Source of the DNA: an uncultured Saprospiraceae bacterium
GTDB taxonomy: Bacteria > Bacteroidota > Bacteroidia > Chitinophagales > Saprospiraceae
Length of the DNA: 64,000 bases
Direction: 5' to 3'
Assembly: GCA_938015435.1 (NCBI GenBank)
Contig: CALLPN010000001.1
Span: 372,001 to 436,000 of the forward strand
Shown in pieces: positions 43,304 through 52,993 of the stretch; position 1 is the first letter of the stretch, and each line of letters starts with the position of its first letter. The translations under genes were made by a program, and so were the position numbers. The notes beneath the pieces were generated by a model. It was not told the origin of the DNA. It saw only the letters and a program-made list of their open reading frames with translations, and did no database searches.

Positions 43304-44458
43304 ATGATGACATCTGAGCAAGTAGAAAACTTAGACATGATTGCTGAAAGCGCAAGACAATTTGCTGAAGCACATATCAGACCTCAAATGATGGAATGGG
43401 ACGAATCTCAACATTTCCCAAAAGATGTAATGCATAAGCTGGGTGAGCAAGGTTTCCTTGGAGTACTAGTACCTGAGGAATATGGTGGAGCTGGATTAGG
43501 CTATCAAGAGTATATTACGGTGATAGAAGAGATCACTAAGGTATGTAGCTCAATAGGTCTATCTGTAGCCGCTCACAATTCACTTTGTACAGGACATATC
43601 TTACAGTTTGGTAATGATGAGCAGAAGAAAAAATGGTTACCTAAACTCGCCGCTGGTGAATGGATCGGAGCTTGGGGCCTAACAGAGGCTAATACAGGAT
43701 CTGATGCGATGCGTATGCAATGTGTGGCAAAGCGAGATGGCGATGACTATATCCTTACAGGAGCTAAGAACTGGATCACACACGGTATCTCTGGTGATAT
43801 CGCTGTAGTTTTGGCGCGCACTGGAGAGTTACTAGATAGTAATGGTATCACAGCATTCGTAGTTGAGCGTGGTACTCCTGGATTTAGCGGAGGAAAAAAA
43901 GAAAACAAACTTGGGATGAGAGCCTCGGAAACAGCTGAGATGATATTTGACGACTGTAGAATACCTGCAGCTAATGTATTGGGTAAAGAAGGTGAAGGAT
44001 TTAAGCAAGCCATGAAAATATTAGATGGTGGACGTATCTCTATAGCTGCATTATCATTAGGTATAGCCAAAGGATCATACGAAGCTTCTGTGAAATATTC
44101 GCAAGAAAGAGAGCAATTCGGTAAGCCAATATCCAGGTTCCAAGCGATCAGTTTTAAATTAGCTAATATGGCTGTTCGTATAGAAGCGGCAGAGCTATTG
44201 ACTCGTAAGGCTGCAGATCTTAAGAACAAGGGAATGAAAATGACGACTATCGCTGCCAAAGCAAAATACATGGCCTCAGAAGTATGTGTAGAAGCTGCGA
44301 CAGATGCAATTCAAATCCATGGTGGATATGGATATACTAAAGATTTCCCAGTAGAGAAATTCTTCAGAGACAGTAAATTATGTACTATTGGAGAAGGAAC
44401 AAGTGAGATCCAAAAGCTCGTAATAAGCAGAAACATCCTAAAAGGCTATGATCAGTAA
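43304..44458 (+). CDS. acyl-CoA dehydrogenase
   Basis: 384 aa; [44 protein letters not shown] motifs. Confidence 0.94.
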   Translation: MMTSEQVENLDMIAESARQFAEAHIRPQMMEWDESQHFPKDVMHKLGEQGFLGVLVPEEYGGAGLGYQEYITVIEEITKVCSSIGLSVAAHNSLCTGHILQFGNDEQKKKWLPKLAAGEWIGAWGLTEANTGSDAMRMQCVAKRDGDDYILTGAKNWITHGISGDIAVVLARTGELLDSNGITAFVVERGTPGFSGGKKENKLGMRASETAEMIFDDCRIPAANVLGKEGEGFKQAMKILDGGRISIAALSLGIAKGSYEASVKYSQEREQFGKPISRFQAISFKLANMAVRIEAAELLTRKAADLKNKGMKMTTIAAKAKYMASEVCVEAATDAIQIHGGYGYTKDFPVEKFFRDSKLCTIGEGTSEIQKLVISRNILKGYDQ

Positions 44459-44489
44459 TTTTGTAATTTCTCCAAAAGAAATTACAAAA
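44459..44489. repeat. perfect inverted repeat after acyl-CoA dehydrogenase stop
   Basis: TTTTGTAATTTCT-CCAAA-AGAAATTACAAAA, 13-bp arms. Confidence 0.8.
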
Positions 44490-44623
44490 AAAGCGTCGAA
44501 TAGAATGTGGCTTGCTTGTAAAGCAAACACATGGGTTCGATGCGTAGATCAGTATTTAGGAAAAATGCAGAAGAAAAGATATAAATTACCCTTCCAATGC
44601 CTTGCGCAGCAAGCATAAAGCAT

Positions 44624-44663
44624 AAAAAAGCAAGATTCATTCAATTATGGATCTTGCTTTTTT
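44624..44663 (+). terminator. strong terminator hairpin
   Basis: AAAAAAGCAAGAT-TCATTCAATTATGG-ATCTTGCTTTTTT, perfect 13-bp arms ending in T-run. Confidence 0.8.
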
Positions 44664-44940
44664 GTTTAACTTCCCTCTGCCTCGATATCAAAGCTGGGTG
44701 GTCAGGAAACCGTCAGCTGAAAGGTCTAATTTTCCTTCAATTATGGATCTTGCTTTTTTGTTTAACCTCCTTTAGCCTCGATATCAAAGCTGGGCGGTCA
44801 GGAAACCGTCAGCTGAAAGGTAGAAAGTACATTTTCGTATAACTATGGACCTTTCAGTTTAATCTCGCTTTCCTTCTGAATTTCCTTATATCCTTCCTCT
44901 TCATACCGCTGAGCGCTCAGGAGGCCGTCATCTAAAGTAT
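44641..44940 (+). repeat. intergenic tandem repeat (two ~96-bp copies plus a degenerate third)
   Basis: TCAATTATGGATCTTGCTTTTTTGTTTAAC...GATATCAAAGCTGGGYGGTCAGGAAACCGTCAGCTGAAAGGT at 44641 and 44737; third copy AACTATGGACCTTTCAGTTTAATC...GCTGAGCGCTCAGGAGGCCGTCATCTAAAG at 44841. Confidence 0.85.
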
Positions 44941-45168
44941 TAGTAGATGAACACTGGTTTACTAACCAACAATATACCTTCCTTTCCAAATAGAAATTTT
45001 GGAAAATCGCCTTTGCTTCTTTCTAAAACCCTTATAGTTTTATGATCACAACAATAAATAAGACCCAATCAGAGTTTTGACAATAACAGAACCTCTTCGG
45101 CATAATAGACCTCCCAAAAGACCTAGTCAGAAAGTTACTACCCTTTCACGCACATTAAACTAGGTACA

Positions 45169-45774
45169 ATGAACAGAAAAGATTTCATTATCACTTCCAC
45201 TTTGACAGCATTTGGAATGTCGACATTTGGTACAATTATCAGATTGCCCAACGGTACTTTTAACGGTGATTGTGATACTACGAATGATATTATGGGGCCT
45301 TTTTATAGAGCTGAAGCGCCTATCAGAAATGACTTAACCTATGAAGGTCTAAAAGGAACTAAAATCCAACTTAAAGGGACCGTATACAAATCTGATTGCA
45401 TTACTCCTCTTGAGAATGTATTAGTGGAAATATGGCATTGTAATGCTGAAGGTGAATACGACAATGATTCAAAAGATTACAATCAAAGAGGGCGTGCCAT
45501 TACCGAAGATGATGGTGTATATTCATTTACTACGATTCTACCTGGAAAATACTTAAACGGAAAGCTTTATCGTCCAGCTCACATCCACTATAGAGTGACT
45601 GAGGCCAATAGTAAAGAACTAATATCACAGATCTACTTTAAGGGAGATCCTCATATAGACAAAGATCCTTGGGCATCTCTAGAAAAAGCAAAATTGAGAA
45701 TCGTAGAATTGAAGCCAGAAGATATTAATGGAAACTTGATGTTGAATTTTGATATCTATCTTCAAGATAAATAG
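45169..45774 (+). CDS. intradiol ring-cleavage dioxygenase-like exported protein
   Basis: 201 aa; MGPFYRAEAPIRNDL, VLVEIWHCNAEGEYDN, LPGKYLNGKLYRPAHIHYRV (Tyr/His ligand pattern of intradiol dioxygenases). Confidence 0.85.
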   Translation: MNRKDFIITSTLTAFGMSTFGTIIRLPNGTFNGDCDTTNDIMGPFYRAEAPIRNDLTYEGLKGTKIQLKGTVYKSDCITPLENVLVEIWHCNAEGEYDNDSKDYNQRGRAITEDDGVYSFTTILPGKYLNGKLYRPAHIHYRVTEANSKELISQIYFKGDPHIDKDPWASLEKAKLRIVELKPEDINGNLMLNFDIYLQDK

Positions 45775-45842
45775 AGCTCAATCTCTATTCAGAAAGGTGA
45801 CAATAATAAACCGTTGGCATAATCTTTTCCTACTTTTGCGGT

Positions 45843-46790
45843 ATGCCCCATACTTTGATCTCTTCACCACTTCAAGGATTTACGGATTATCGATTTCGTA
45901 ATGCTTTTCATAAGTATTTTGGAGGTATAGATACGTACTATGCGCCTTATATAAGGCTTAATGGAAAGATGGAAATCAAGCCAGTATACCAAAGAGATCT
46001 TCAACATAAACATAATAAAGGCCTCGAAGTAATACCGCAAGTGATGACTTGTGACGCAGACGAGTTTCTATTTGTAATAGACTACGTCCAATCACTAGGA
46101 TATACCGAACTTAATTGGAATCTGGGTTGTCCCTACCCTATGGTGACTAATCGTGGAATGGGATCTGGACTGATTGCTAATCCTGAGAAAATAGATCACA
46201 TCCTCGATCGTGCACATAGTGAAACAGATGTCACTATATCGATGAAGATGAGAATGGGTTACGAGGAACCTACAGAGATCTTGCGAGCTTTTCCAATACT
46301 CAATAAGTACCCTCTCAGAAATATAGGAATCCATGCACGTATCGGAAAGCAATTATATGTCGGTGGTGTAGATCTAGATAGCTTCGAAAAATGCTTCGAC
46401 CATACTGAGCATAAGTTGTATTACAATGGTGATATCACCTCTGTAGAGGCATTCAATGACTTAGCGGATAGATTTCCTAATATAGACCATTGGATGATTG
46501 GTAGAGGCTTGATTGCAGACCCTTGGTTACCGAGTATGATTAAAGATGATGACGCAGATTATCCAGAAGATCGTATGGAGGTATTCAGTAATTTTCACGC
46601 GATGCTCTTCCGACAATTTGAAGAAAAACTGACTGGTGATAAAGCAATCATTCGTAAGATGGTAAGCTACTGGGAATACTTTGAAGAAGTGCTTCCTGAT
46701 GCCAAAAGAGAGATCAAGAAACTTAAGAAAACCAAGACGATAGAAGATTATGATTTGGCTTTAGAAAAGGTGTTTGACGTGTATGACTAA
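45843..46790 (+). CDS. tRNA-dihydrouridine synthase (Dus family)
   Basis: 315 aa; SPLQGFTDYRFRNAFHKYFGG, LNWNLGCPYPMVTNRGMGSGL, ISMKMRMGY, NIGIHARI, YNGDI, MIGRGLIADPWL. Confidence 0.92.
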   Translation: MPHTLISSPLQGFTDYRFRNAFHKYFGGIDTYYAPYIRLNGKMEIKPVYQRDLQHKHNKGLEVIPQVMTCDADEFLFVIDYVQSLGYTELNWNLGCPYPMVTNRGMGSGLIANPEKIDHILDRAHSETDVTISMKMRMGYEEPTEILRAFPILNKYPLRNIGIHARIGKQLYVGGVDLDSFEKCFDHTEHKLYYNGDITSVEAFNDLADRFPNIDHWMIGRGLIADPWLPSMIKDDDADYPEDRMEVFSNFHAMLFRQFEEKLTGDKAIIRKMVSYWEYFEEVLPDAKREIKKLKKTKTIEDYDLALEKVFDVYD

Positions 46791-46905
46791 ATATGTAAGG
46801 TCATTCATAACTCCTTTATAATCTCAAGGGTATAAACTTATAAGCTTTGCGTAACTTGCACCTATTGTCTGAGTACAGATAACCATATAATACCTTATAG
46901 CATTC

Positions 46906-47388
46906 ATGACTAACAACGATATACTACGAAGATTAAGATATGCCTTCGACTTCAATGATAAGAAGATGATGAAGATCTTTGAATTAGCTGATTATAAGGC
47001 GACCAGAGAAGAAATCAGCAACTGGCTCAAAAAGGAAGATCATGAAGACCATGTAGGTATATATGATAAACATCTAGCTATATTTCTTAATGGACTTATC
47101 AATCTCAATCGTGGAAAGCGCGAAGGCGAACAGCCTAAGCCAGAAAAGACCCTCACTAATAATATCATATTTCGTAAGCTTAAGATTGCATTGACTCTAA
47201 CTGATGAAGATATAGTTGAATATCTCAAGCTAGTCGATCTTAGAGTAAGTAAGCATGAGATCAATGCCTTTTTCCGTAAGCCAGGCCAACGACAATATAG
47301 ACAGTGCAAAGATCAGATCTTGAGAAATTTCTTACACGGTCTACAAGTAAAGCATAGAGACACTGCCTCATCAGACGAAGAAGAGTAA
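46906..47388 (+). CDS. DUF1456 family protein (YehS-like), two tandem copies of the domain
   Basis: 160 aa; NNDILRRLRYAFDFNDKKMMKIF and NNIIFRKLKIALTLTDEDIVEYL internal duplication. Confidence 0.85.
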   Translation: MTNNDILRRLRYAFDFNDKKMMKIFELADYKATREEISNWLKKEDHEDHVGIYDKHLAIFLNGLINLNRGKREGEQPKPEKTLTNNIIFRKLKIALTLTDEDIVEYLKLVDLRVSKHEINAFFRKPGQRQYRQCKDQILRNFLHGLQVKHRDTASSDEEE

Positions 47389-47392
47389 TCTT

Positions 47393-47968
47393 TTGAGCGA
47401 ACATCGTCATTTCATATTATTCAAACCTTGGGGCTTTCATAGTCAGTTTATCCTAGCCGGAAATAAGAAAAAGCTCCTATTAGGATCATTACATGATTTC
47501 CCTGCAGGAACGATGTCTATTGGTAGATTAGATAAACCTTCTGAAGGATTACTATTACTTACCACTGATGGTAAGATGAGCGAAGCGGTACGGAGTAAAA
47601 AAATAGAAAAAGAATACTACGTACAAGTAGATGGAGAAATCACACCAGAAGCACTCGACCAATTAAGAAATGGCGTAGAGATCATGGTCGAAAAAGAACT
47701 CTATCTCACTCGACCTGGCAAGGCGCATATATTAGAACCCAAGCCTATACTTCCACTCAGAGCAAAGCCGATCCGTGATGATCGACACGGTCCTTCCACT
47801 TGGGTCGCTATCACAATAGTGGAAGGTAAAAATCGCCAAATCAGAAAAATGACTGCAGCCGTTGGGTTTCCTACACTGAGATTAGTAAGATACCGTGTAG
47901 GAGAGATTACGATAAGTGATATGGATGCTGGCGAAGTGAGAGAGATGGATCTAACCAACTTTTTCTAG
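47393..47968 (+). CDS. pseudouridine synthase (RsuA/RluE family)
   Basis: 191 aa; GRLDKPSEGLLLLTTDG catalytic motif, KEYYVQVDG, EGKNRQIRKMTAAVGFPTLRLVR; TTG start. Confidence 0.9.
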   Translation: MSEHRHFILFKPWGFHSQFILAGNKKKLLLGSLHDFPAGTMSIGRLDKPSEGLLLLTTDGKMSEAVRSKKIEKEYYVQVDGEITPEALDQLRNGVEIMVEKELYLTRPGKAHILEPKPILPLRAKPIRDDRHGPSTWVAITIVEGKNRQIRKMTAAVGFPTLRLVRYRVGEITISDMDAGEVREMDLTNFF

Positions 47969-48163
47969 ATATCGGTCGCTTCCACCTGGAACTTAGATGG
48001 ACGTACTGCCAACCTTATTGGTTCGTATCGCGTCTTCCAAGGCATGTACCCGTGTTGAAACACAATCCTATAACATAGTTAACGTTATCAAAAACACATA
48101 CACATTATACTATAGTACCACTTGTATTCATACCTTAACATCAACAATAACACCTTTACCTAT

Positions 48164-50539
48164 ATGTCTAATACCTTAAGTAGATTACTAACACTAGTAA
48201 TCCTGTGTGTCTTTGGCAGTAATATATCTGCACAAACGTATACCATATCAGGATATATCTCCGACGAAGCATCCAACGAGATGTTGATATCTGCCAATCT
48301 TTATGATTTTGCAAGTAGCTCTGGAACAGTAAGTAATACCTATGGATTCTATAGTATTACTTTGCCCGCTGGCGAAGTAAAGCTACGAGCCTCTTATATA
48401 GGATTTACTGATGTCAACACCGTATTCACATTAAGTCAAGATACTACAATTAACTTCCCATTACCCTCATCTGTAGAAATGGAAGAAGTGGTCATCGTAG
48501 CCGACAAAGCATCTGAAGGGCGTATAGAAGAGCGCACACAGATGAGTACTGTAGAAGTACCCGTCGAGCAAATCAAGAAAATCCCAGCCTTACTGGGAGA
48601 AGTTGATGTAATCAAAGCATTACAATTACTTCCAGGAGTACAATCTGGTGGCGAAGGTGCAAGTGGATTATATGTAAGAGGTGGATCACCTGACCAAAAT
48701 CTAATTCTTCTTGATGGGGTGCCTGTATATAACGCTAATCACCTATTTGGATTTTTCTCGGTATTTAATGCAGATGCGATCAAGGATGTGAAGCTAATTA
48801 AAGGTGGATTTCCTGCTCGATATGGTGGACGACTTTCATCTGTATTGGAAATCAATCTAAAAGAAGGAAATCAAAACGAATTTCATGGAGAAGGATCAAT
48901 AGGGCTTGTCGCTTCTAAATTAACAGTAGAAGGACCGCTCTCTAAGAAAACTTCTTTTATTGTATCTGGAAGAAGAACATATATAGATCTTTTAGCCAAA
49001 CCATTTATCCAATCTAGTCTTGAAGAAGATGGCCAAGAAGGTGGTACAGGATACTATTTCTATGATTTCAATGCCAAAATAAATCACAAATTTTCTGAAA
49101 AAGATAGGCTATACATTAGTACATACACCGGAAAAGATAAATTTTATTTCGATAGCAAAGAACTAGATCAAGAACCGTCAGATGTATTAGAATTTGGATT
49201 AGGATGGGGGAATCTTACAACCGCTATAAGATGGAATCATCTGATTTCACCAAAGCTATTTGGTAATCTAACCGCGACCTATAGCAATTATGAATTTGAT
49301 GTATTATCAAGATTTGGTGAAGAGTACAGTAACTCATCACTCAATGAAGAATTTAGATTAGAATACGATTCTGGTATCCGAGACTTCGCGTTAAAATTAG
49401 ATTTTGATTATCTACCAAACCCAGAACATTTTATCAGATTTGGTGTCAATGGTATAAATCACGAATTCAATCCAGGAACATTTGATCTTAGGTTTACTGA
49501 TCCTGATGCTGCTAATTTTTCTACAACAATAAGTCAAAAAAAAGTTGATGCTCAAGAAATATCTGCCTATGTAGAAGATGATATGCAATTGTTTGATGGG
49601 TTCAAAATGAATGCTGGTGTCCATACTTCAGCTTTTCTAGTTGATGGCAAAACATATTTCTCCTTGCAACCAAGATTAAGCATGAGATATCTCCTGAATA
49701 ATGGCGTAGCTATAAAAGGATCATTCGCTACTATGAACCAATATATTCACTTACTTTCCAATGAAGGAATTGGATTACCTACTGATCTCTGGCTTCCTAG
49801 TACCGCTAGAGTAAAACCCCAAAATTCTTGGCAAGCCGCGGCAGGATTGGCTAAGACATTAAACGATACTTATGAGGTAAGCATAGAAGGTTACTATAAG
49901 AAAATGAATAACCTTATTGCATATCAAGACGGTTCTGGCTTATTTGAATTTGGAGATTGGCAGGATAGAATTGTAACAGGTCAAGGAGATTCTTATGGTT
50001 TAGAAGTATTTATACAGAAGAAAAAAGGAAGACTTTCTGGATGGATCGGATATACTTGGTCGCAGAGTAATCGTCAATTCGACGACCTCAATTTTGGCGA
50101 AGAATTTCCTTATACATATGACAGAAGACACGACATATCCGTAGTAGCCACTTATAAAATATCAGATAAACTCGACTTTGCAGGCACTTGGGTATACGGT
50201 ACAGGTAATGCAATAACTTTAGGTAATTCTAACTATAGAGCATTGTATGATACCGGATCATTTACTGATGGTGGAAGCTATACTTATTACGATGGTAGAA
50301 ACAACTTTAGAATGAATGCTTACCATAGAATGGATCTAGGTATTACTTATACTAGAAAGAAAAACAACTTTGATAGTGTATGGGCGTTCGGAGCATATAA
50401 TGCTTACAACCGCAAAAATCCATTCTTTATTTTTACTGACACTGACTTTGATCCAAATACTCAAGCAAGTAAAACAGTACTCAAGCAAGCCAGCTTATTT
50501 CCTATCATTCCTTATATCACTTATAGCTTTAAATTCTAA
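48164..50539 (+). CDS. TonB-dependent receptor with N-terminal carboxypeptidase-like domain
   Basis: YTISGYISDEASNEMLISANLYDF domain, plug LLGEVDVIKALQLLPGVQSGGEGASGLYVRGGSPDQNLILLDGVPVYNANHLFG, beta-barrel C-terminus ending TYSFKF; ATG 48164 preferred. Confidence 0.93.
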   Translation: MSNTLSRLLTLVILCVFGSNISAQTYTISGYISDEASNEMLISANLYDFASSSGTVSNTYGFYSITLPAGEVKLRASYIGFTDVNTVFTLSQDTTINFPLPSSVEMEEVVIVADKASEGRIEERTQMSTVEVPVEQIKKIPALLGEVDVIKALQLLPGVQSGGEGASGLYVRGGSPDQNLILLDGVPVYNANHLFGFFSVFNADAIKDVKLIKGGFPARYGGRLSSVLEINLKEGNQNEFHGEGSIGLVASKLTVEGPLSKKTSFIVSGRRTYIDLLAKPFIQSSLEEDGQEGGTGYYFYDFNAKINHKFSEKDRLYISTYTGKDKFYFDSKELDQEPSDVLEFGLGWGNLTTAIRWNHLISPKLFGNLTATYSNYEFDVLSRFGEEYSNSSLNEEFRLEYDSGIRDFALKLDFDYLPNPEHFIRFGVNGINHEFNPGTFDLRFTDPDAANFSTTISQKKVDAQEISAYVEDDMQLFDGFKMNAGVHTSAFLVDGKTYFSLQPRLSMRYLLNNGVAIKGSFATMNQYIHLLSNEGIGLPTDLWLPSTARVKPQNSWQAAAGLAKTLNDTYEVSIEGYYKKMNNLIAYQDGSGLFEFGDWQDRIVTGQGDSYGLEVFIQKKKGRLSGWIGYTWSQSNRQFDDLNFGEEFPYTYDRRHDISVVATYKISDKLDFAGTWVYGTGNAITLGNSNYRALYDTGSFTDGGSYTYYDGRNNFRMNAYHRMDLGITYTRKKNNFDSVWAFGAYNAYNRKNPFFIFTDTDFDPNTQASKTVLKQASLFPIIPYITYSFKF

Positions 50540-50544
50540 TTACG

Positions 50545-51444
50545 ATGAAACATTTATATCAACTATATATTTTAATGATCGTCATTGCATTCAGTTTTAG
50601 TGGATGTGAAGATGCGTTTGAAACCACACTTGAAATAGACCCACCTGAGCATACAGACAGGCTCGTTATACATGCGTATGGATCTACTAATGATAGAGAT
50701 TTAAAAGTACACCTAACGAGATCTAGTGGCCTTTTAGATAATGTTCAAAACAATCTAATCTCCGGAGCCAAAGTAACTCTATGGAAAGGGCAAACTCAAA
50801 TTATCGAACTTATAGAATTACCTTTTGGTAATTCTGCATTCAACTATATACTTCCTGAAGGCAGTTTAGTTTATGAGAAAGGAGCAACTTATAGGTTAGA
50901 AGTGGAAGCAGATGGATTTGAAAAAGCGATTGGTACCTCTACGGTACCCAACGATATCCCTTTACTGAAACAAAGATTTGAAGTAAATGGTACTTCCTTG
51001 GAATCTGGAGATTCAAATAGTGAAATTGAGATTGAATTTCAAGATCCAGCAAATGAAGAAAACTTCTATGAAGTAGGCGTCATATTACAAGTAGATAATA
51101 ATGGAAATCCATATAATCAAGAAGTGTATACCGAAACTTATGATCCCGCTGCACAAGATGGAATTAGTTATGCTAATTTGATTGTCAACGATCTTTCCTT
51201 TGATGGCGAACTAAAGAACTTTCCTCTCATAATTGACAAATTCGAAGAACAAGACATTGACAATATGTATGTCCTTTGGAGAGTTACTTCTGAAGGTCAT
51301 TACCTATTCAACAAGACGGCCAGAAAACATGATGACCAAGATGGAAACCCATTTGCAACTCCGGTACAAGTCTATAGTAATATCCAAAACGGTATTGGTA
51401 TATTTAGTATTATGAATGAAGAGTATGTAAAGGTAAACCTCTAG
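50545..51444 (+). CDS. DUF4249 family lipoprotein (partner of TonB receptor)
   Basis: 299 aa; lipobox FSFSGCEDAFETTLEIDPPEHTDRLVIHAYGS; 6 bp downstream of the receptor gene. Confidence 0.82.
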   Translation: MKHLYQLYILMIVIAFSFSGCEDAFETTLEIDPPEHTDRLVIHAYGSTNDRDLKVHLTRSSGLLDNVQNNLISGAKVTLWKGQTQIIELIELPFGNSAFNYILPEGSLVYEKGATYRLEVEADGFEKAIGTSTVPNDIPLLKQRFEVNGTSLESGDSNSEIEIEFQDPANEENFYEVGVILQVDNNGNPYNQEVYTETYDPAAQDGISYANLIVNDLSFDGELKNFPLIIDKFEEQDIDNMYVLWRVTSEGHYLFNKTARKHDDQDGNPFATPVQVYSNIQNGIGIFSIMNEEYVKVNL

Positions 51445-51544
51445 TATAACTAGTTTTAAACTTCATTTACACTCTTTTACAATTGAAAATGGCTATTTGA
51501 AACCGATTGACATAACTTAGCATTGAACTTATCAATTATAGAAT

Positions 51545-52330
51545 ATGAACACTCAAACACATCTCAGTAAAAGACTATTAATTCTTTGTGGCCTAATCAT
51601 AATTAGTGCTATTACTATATCCGCGCAAGACAACGAGAAGTCAGACTTCAGCTATCAAATTAATAGAGTACAAAAGTACCTATCGATATCCCCTGCACAA
51701 TTAGAAGATGCTACGATACTATCTGATCTCAATCATTTTTATAAAACTGATTGGGTCAAAGAATACAAATCAGTAGCAATTACTGTAACAAGCAATAATG
51801 AAAAAACAGTATTCACTAGTACTTGCGATAAATTGACACCAGAACAAAAAGATGCGATTAGCGCTGCAGATCAAGGAAGTGAAATAGGCGTACTTGTACA
51901 TTACCTACCGAACAACAACCTATCCGATAATGCATTAACTGAAATGGACTTTTCTTTTAAAATAGATCCAGAAAAAGAAGCTATTTACAGCGGTGGCGAA
52001 GATATGTTTGATCAATATATCAAAGAGACTATTCTTGATAAAGTAACAATTAAAGACGTAGCTCAATATCAAGTAGCTGCAGTGAAGTTCATCATAAATG
52101 AAGATGGCGAAGTAGTAGATGCCAACATAGCTCAAGCGTCTAATAACAAAGAGGCTGATCAACTGATACTAAAGACTATTTGCGATATGCCGAAATGGAA
52201 ATCAGCAGAATATTCCGATGGTACTAAGACCACGCAAGAATTTGTATTTACAATTGGAGATCATTACAGTTGTACTATGAATACGCTAGATATCAAAAGT
52301 GAAATACCTCCAAGTACTGAAAATAAATAA
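51545..52330 (+). CDS. exported protein with TonB C-terminal-like domain
   Basis: 261 aa; AAVKFIINEDGEVVDANIAQASNNKEADQLILKTICDMPKWKSAEYSDGTKTTQEFVFTI. Confidence 0.65.
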   Translation: MNTQTHLSKRLLILCGLIIISAITISAQDNEKSDFSYQINRVQKYLSISPAQLEDATILSDLNHFYKTDWVKEYKSVAITVTSNNEKTVFTSTCDKLTPEQKDAISAADQGSEIGVLVHYLPNNNLSDNALTEMDFSFKIDPEKEAIYSGGEDMFDQYIKETILDKVTIKDVAQYQVAAVKFIINEDGEVVDANIAQASNNKEADQLILKTICDMPKWKSAEYSDGTKTTQEFVFTIGDHYSCTMNTLDIKSEIPPSTENK

Positions 52331-52348
52331 CACCTTCTGAGCCTTAAA

Positions 52349-52993
52349 TTACTTCTCTGGATGAATTAACTTCCAAGAAAAAACAGCTACAATAGAACCG
52401 AGAATAGGTGCCAAAATATACATCCATAGGTGTTCTAAATTCACATTTACCACAGCAGGAGCAATAGATCTAATTGGATTCATCGATGCTCCAGTAATAG
52501 GTCCTGCAAACAAAGCTTCTAAGAGCACAGTAGCTCCGATTGCTATACTTGCAATAATCCCTTGTTCTTTTGATCCTGTAGCGACATGAAGAATTACGAA
52601 CATCAAGAAAAAAGTAAGAATAATCTCCATGATAAACGTCTGCATCCAAGGTCCGGACGGTAAGGTCTCCCCCATCGTCAGTGAATCTGGAAAAAGAAAT
52701 CTCAATATTCCACTTGCCAAAAATGCACCTAATGCTTGCGCTATAATATAAGGCAAGACTTGCTGATTATCAAATCGCTTTGCTAACCAAAAACCCAGTG
52801 TTACCGCAGGATTAAAATGTGCTCCTGAGACTTCACCTACAGATGCAATCATAGCCATCACTATCAATCCAAAGGTAATTGCTATACCTACGGTTCCTAA
52901 CGCACCTCCGCTTACACCATCGATGATGATAGCTCCTGTACCACAAAATACTAACGCAAATGTGCCGATGGCTTCGGCTATATATTTATTCAT
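52349..52993 (-). CDS. MIP-family aquaporin/aquaglyceroporin in arsenic operon
   Basis: 214 aa; SGAHFNPAVTLGFW (first NPA) and TGASMNPIRSIAPAVV (second NPA as NPI); overlaps arsC-like gene by 4 bp. Confidence 0.92.
   Translation of the reverse strand: MNKYIAEAIGTFALVFCGTGAIIIDGVSGGALGTVGIAITFGLIVMAMIASVGEVSGAHFNPAVTLGFWLAKRFDNQQVLPYIIAQALGAFLASGILRFLFPDSLTMGETLPSGPWMQTFIMEIILTFFLMFVILHVATGSKEQGIIASIAIGATVLLEALFAGPITGASMNPIRSIAPAVVNVNLEHLWMYILAPILGSIVAVFSWKLIHPEK

Noticed and set aside
43747-44271. 174-aa minus-strand ORF
   Set aside because: Antisense to well-supported acyl-CoA dehydrogenase; composition is not that of a known family.
44506-44560. Possible tRNA (TTGCTTGTAAAGCAA arm followed by ATGGGTTCGAT)
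   Set aside because: No acceptor stem, D-arm or properly paired T-stem could be built; at most a remnant or coincidental hairpin.
44690-44725. B12-box-like GGTCAGGAAACCGTCAGC suggesting a cobalamin riboswitch
   Set aside because: Only weak resemblance to the B12 box; rest of the aptamer and any B12-related downstream gene are missing, and the core is tandemly repeated.
44597-44842. 81-aa ORF with internal 32-aa repeat
   Set aside because: Starts in a terminator region and simply translates the 96-bp intergenic repeat; hairpins explain the sequence better than coding.
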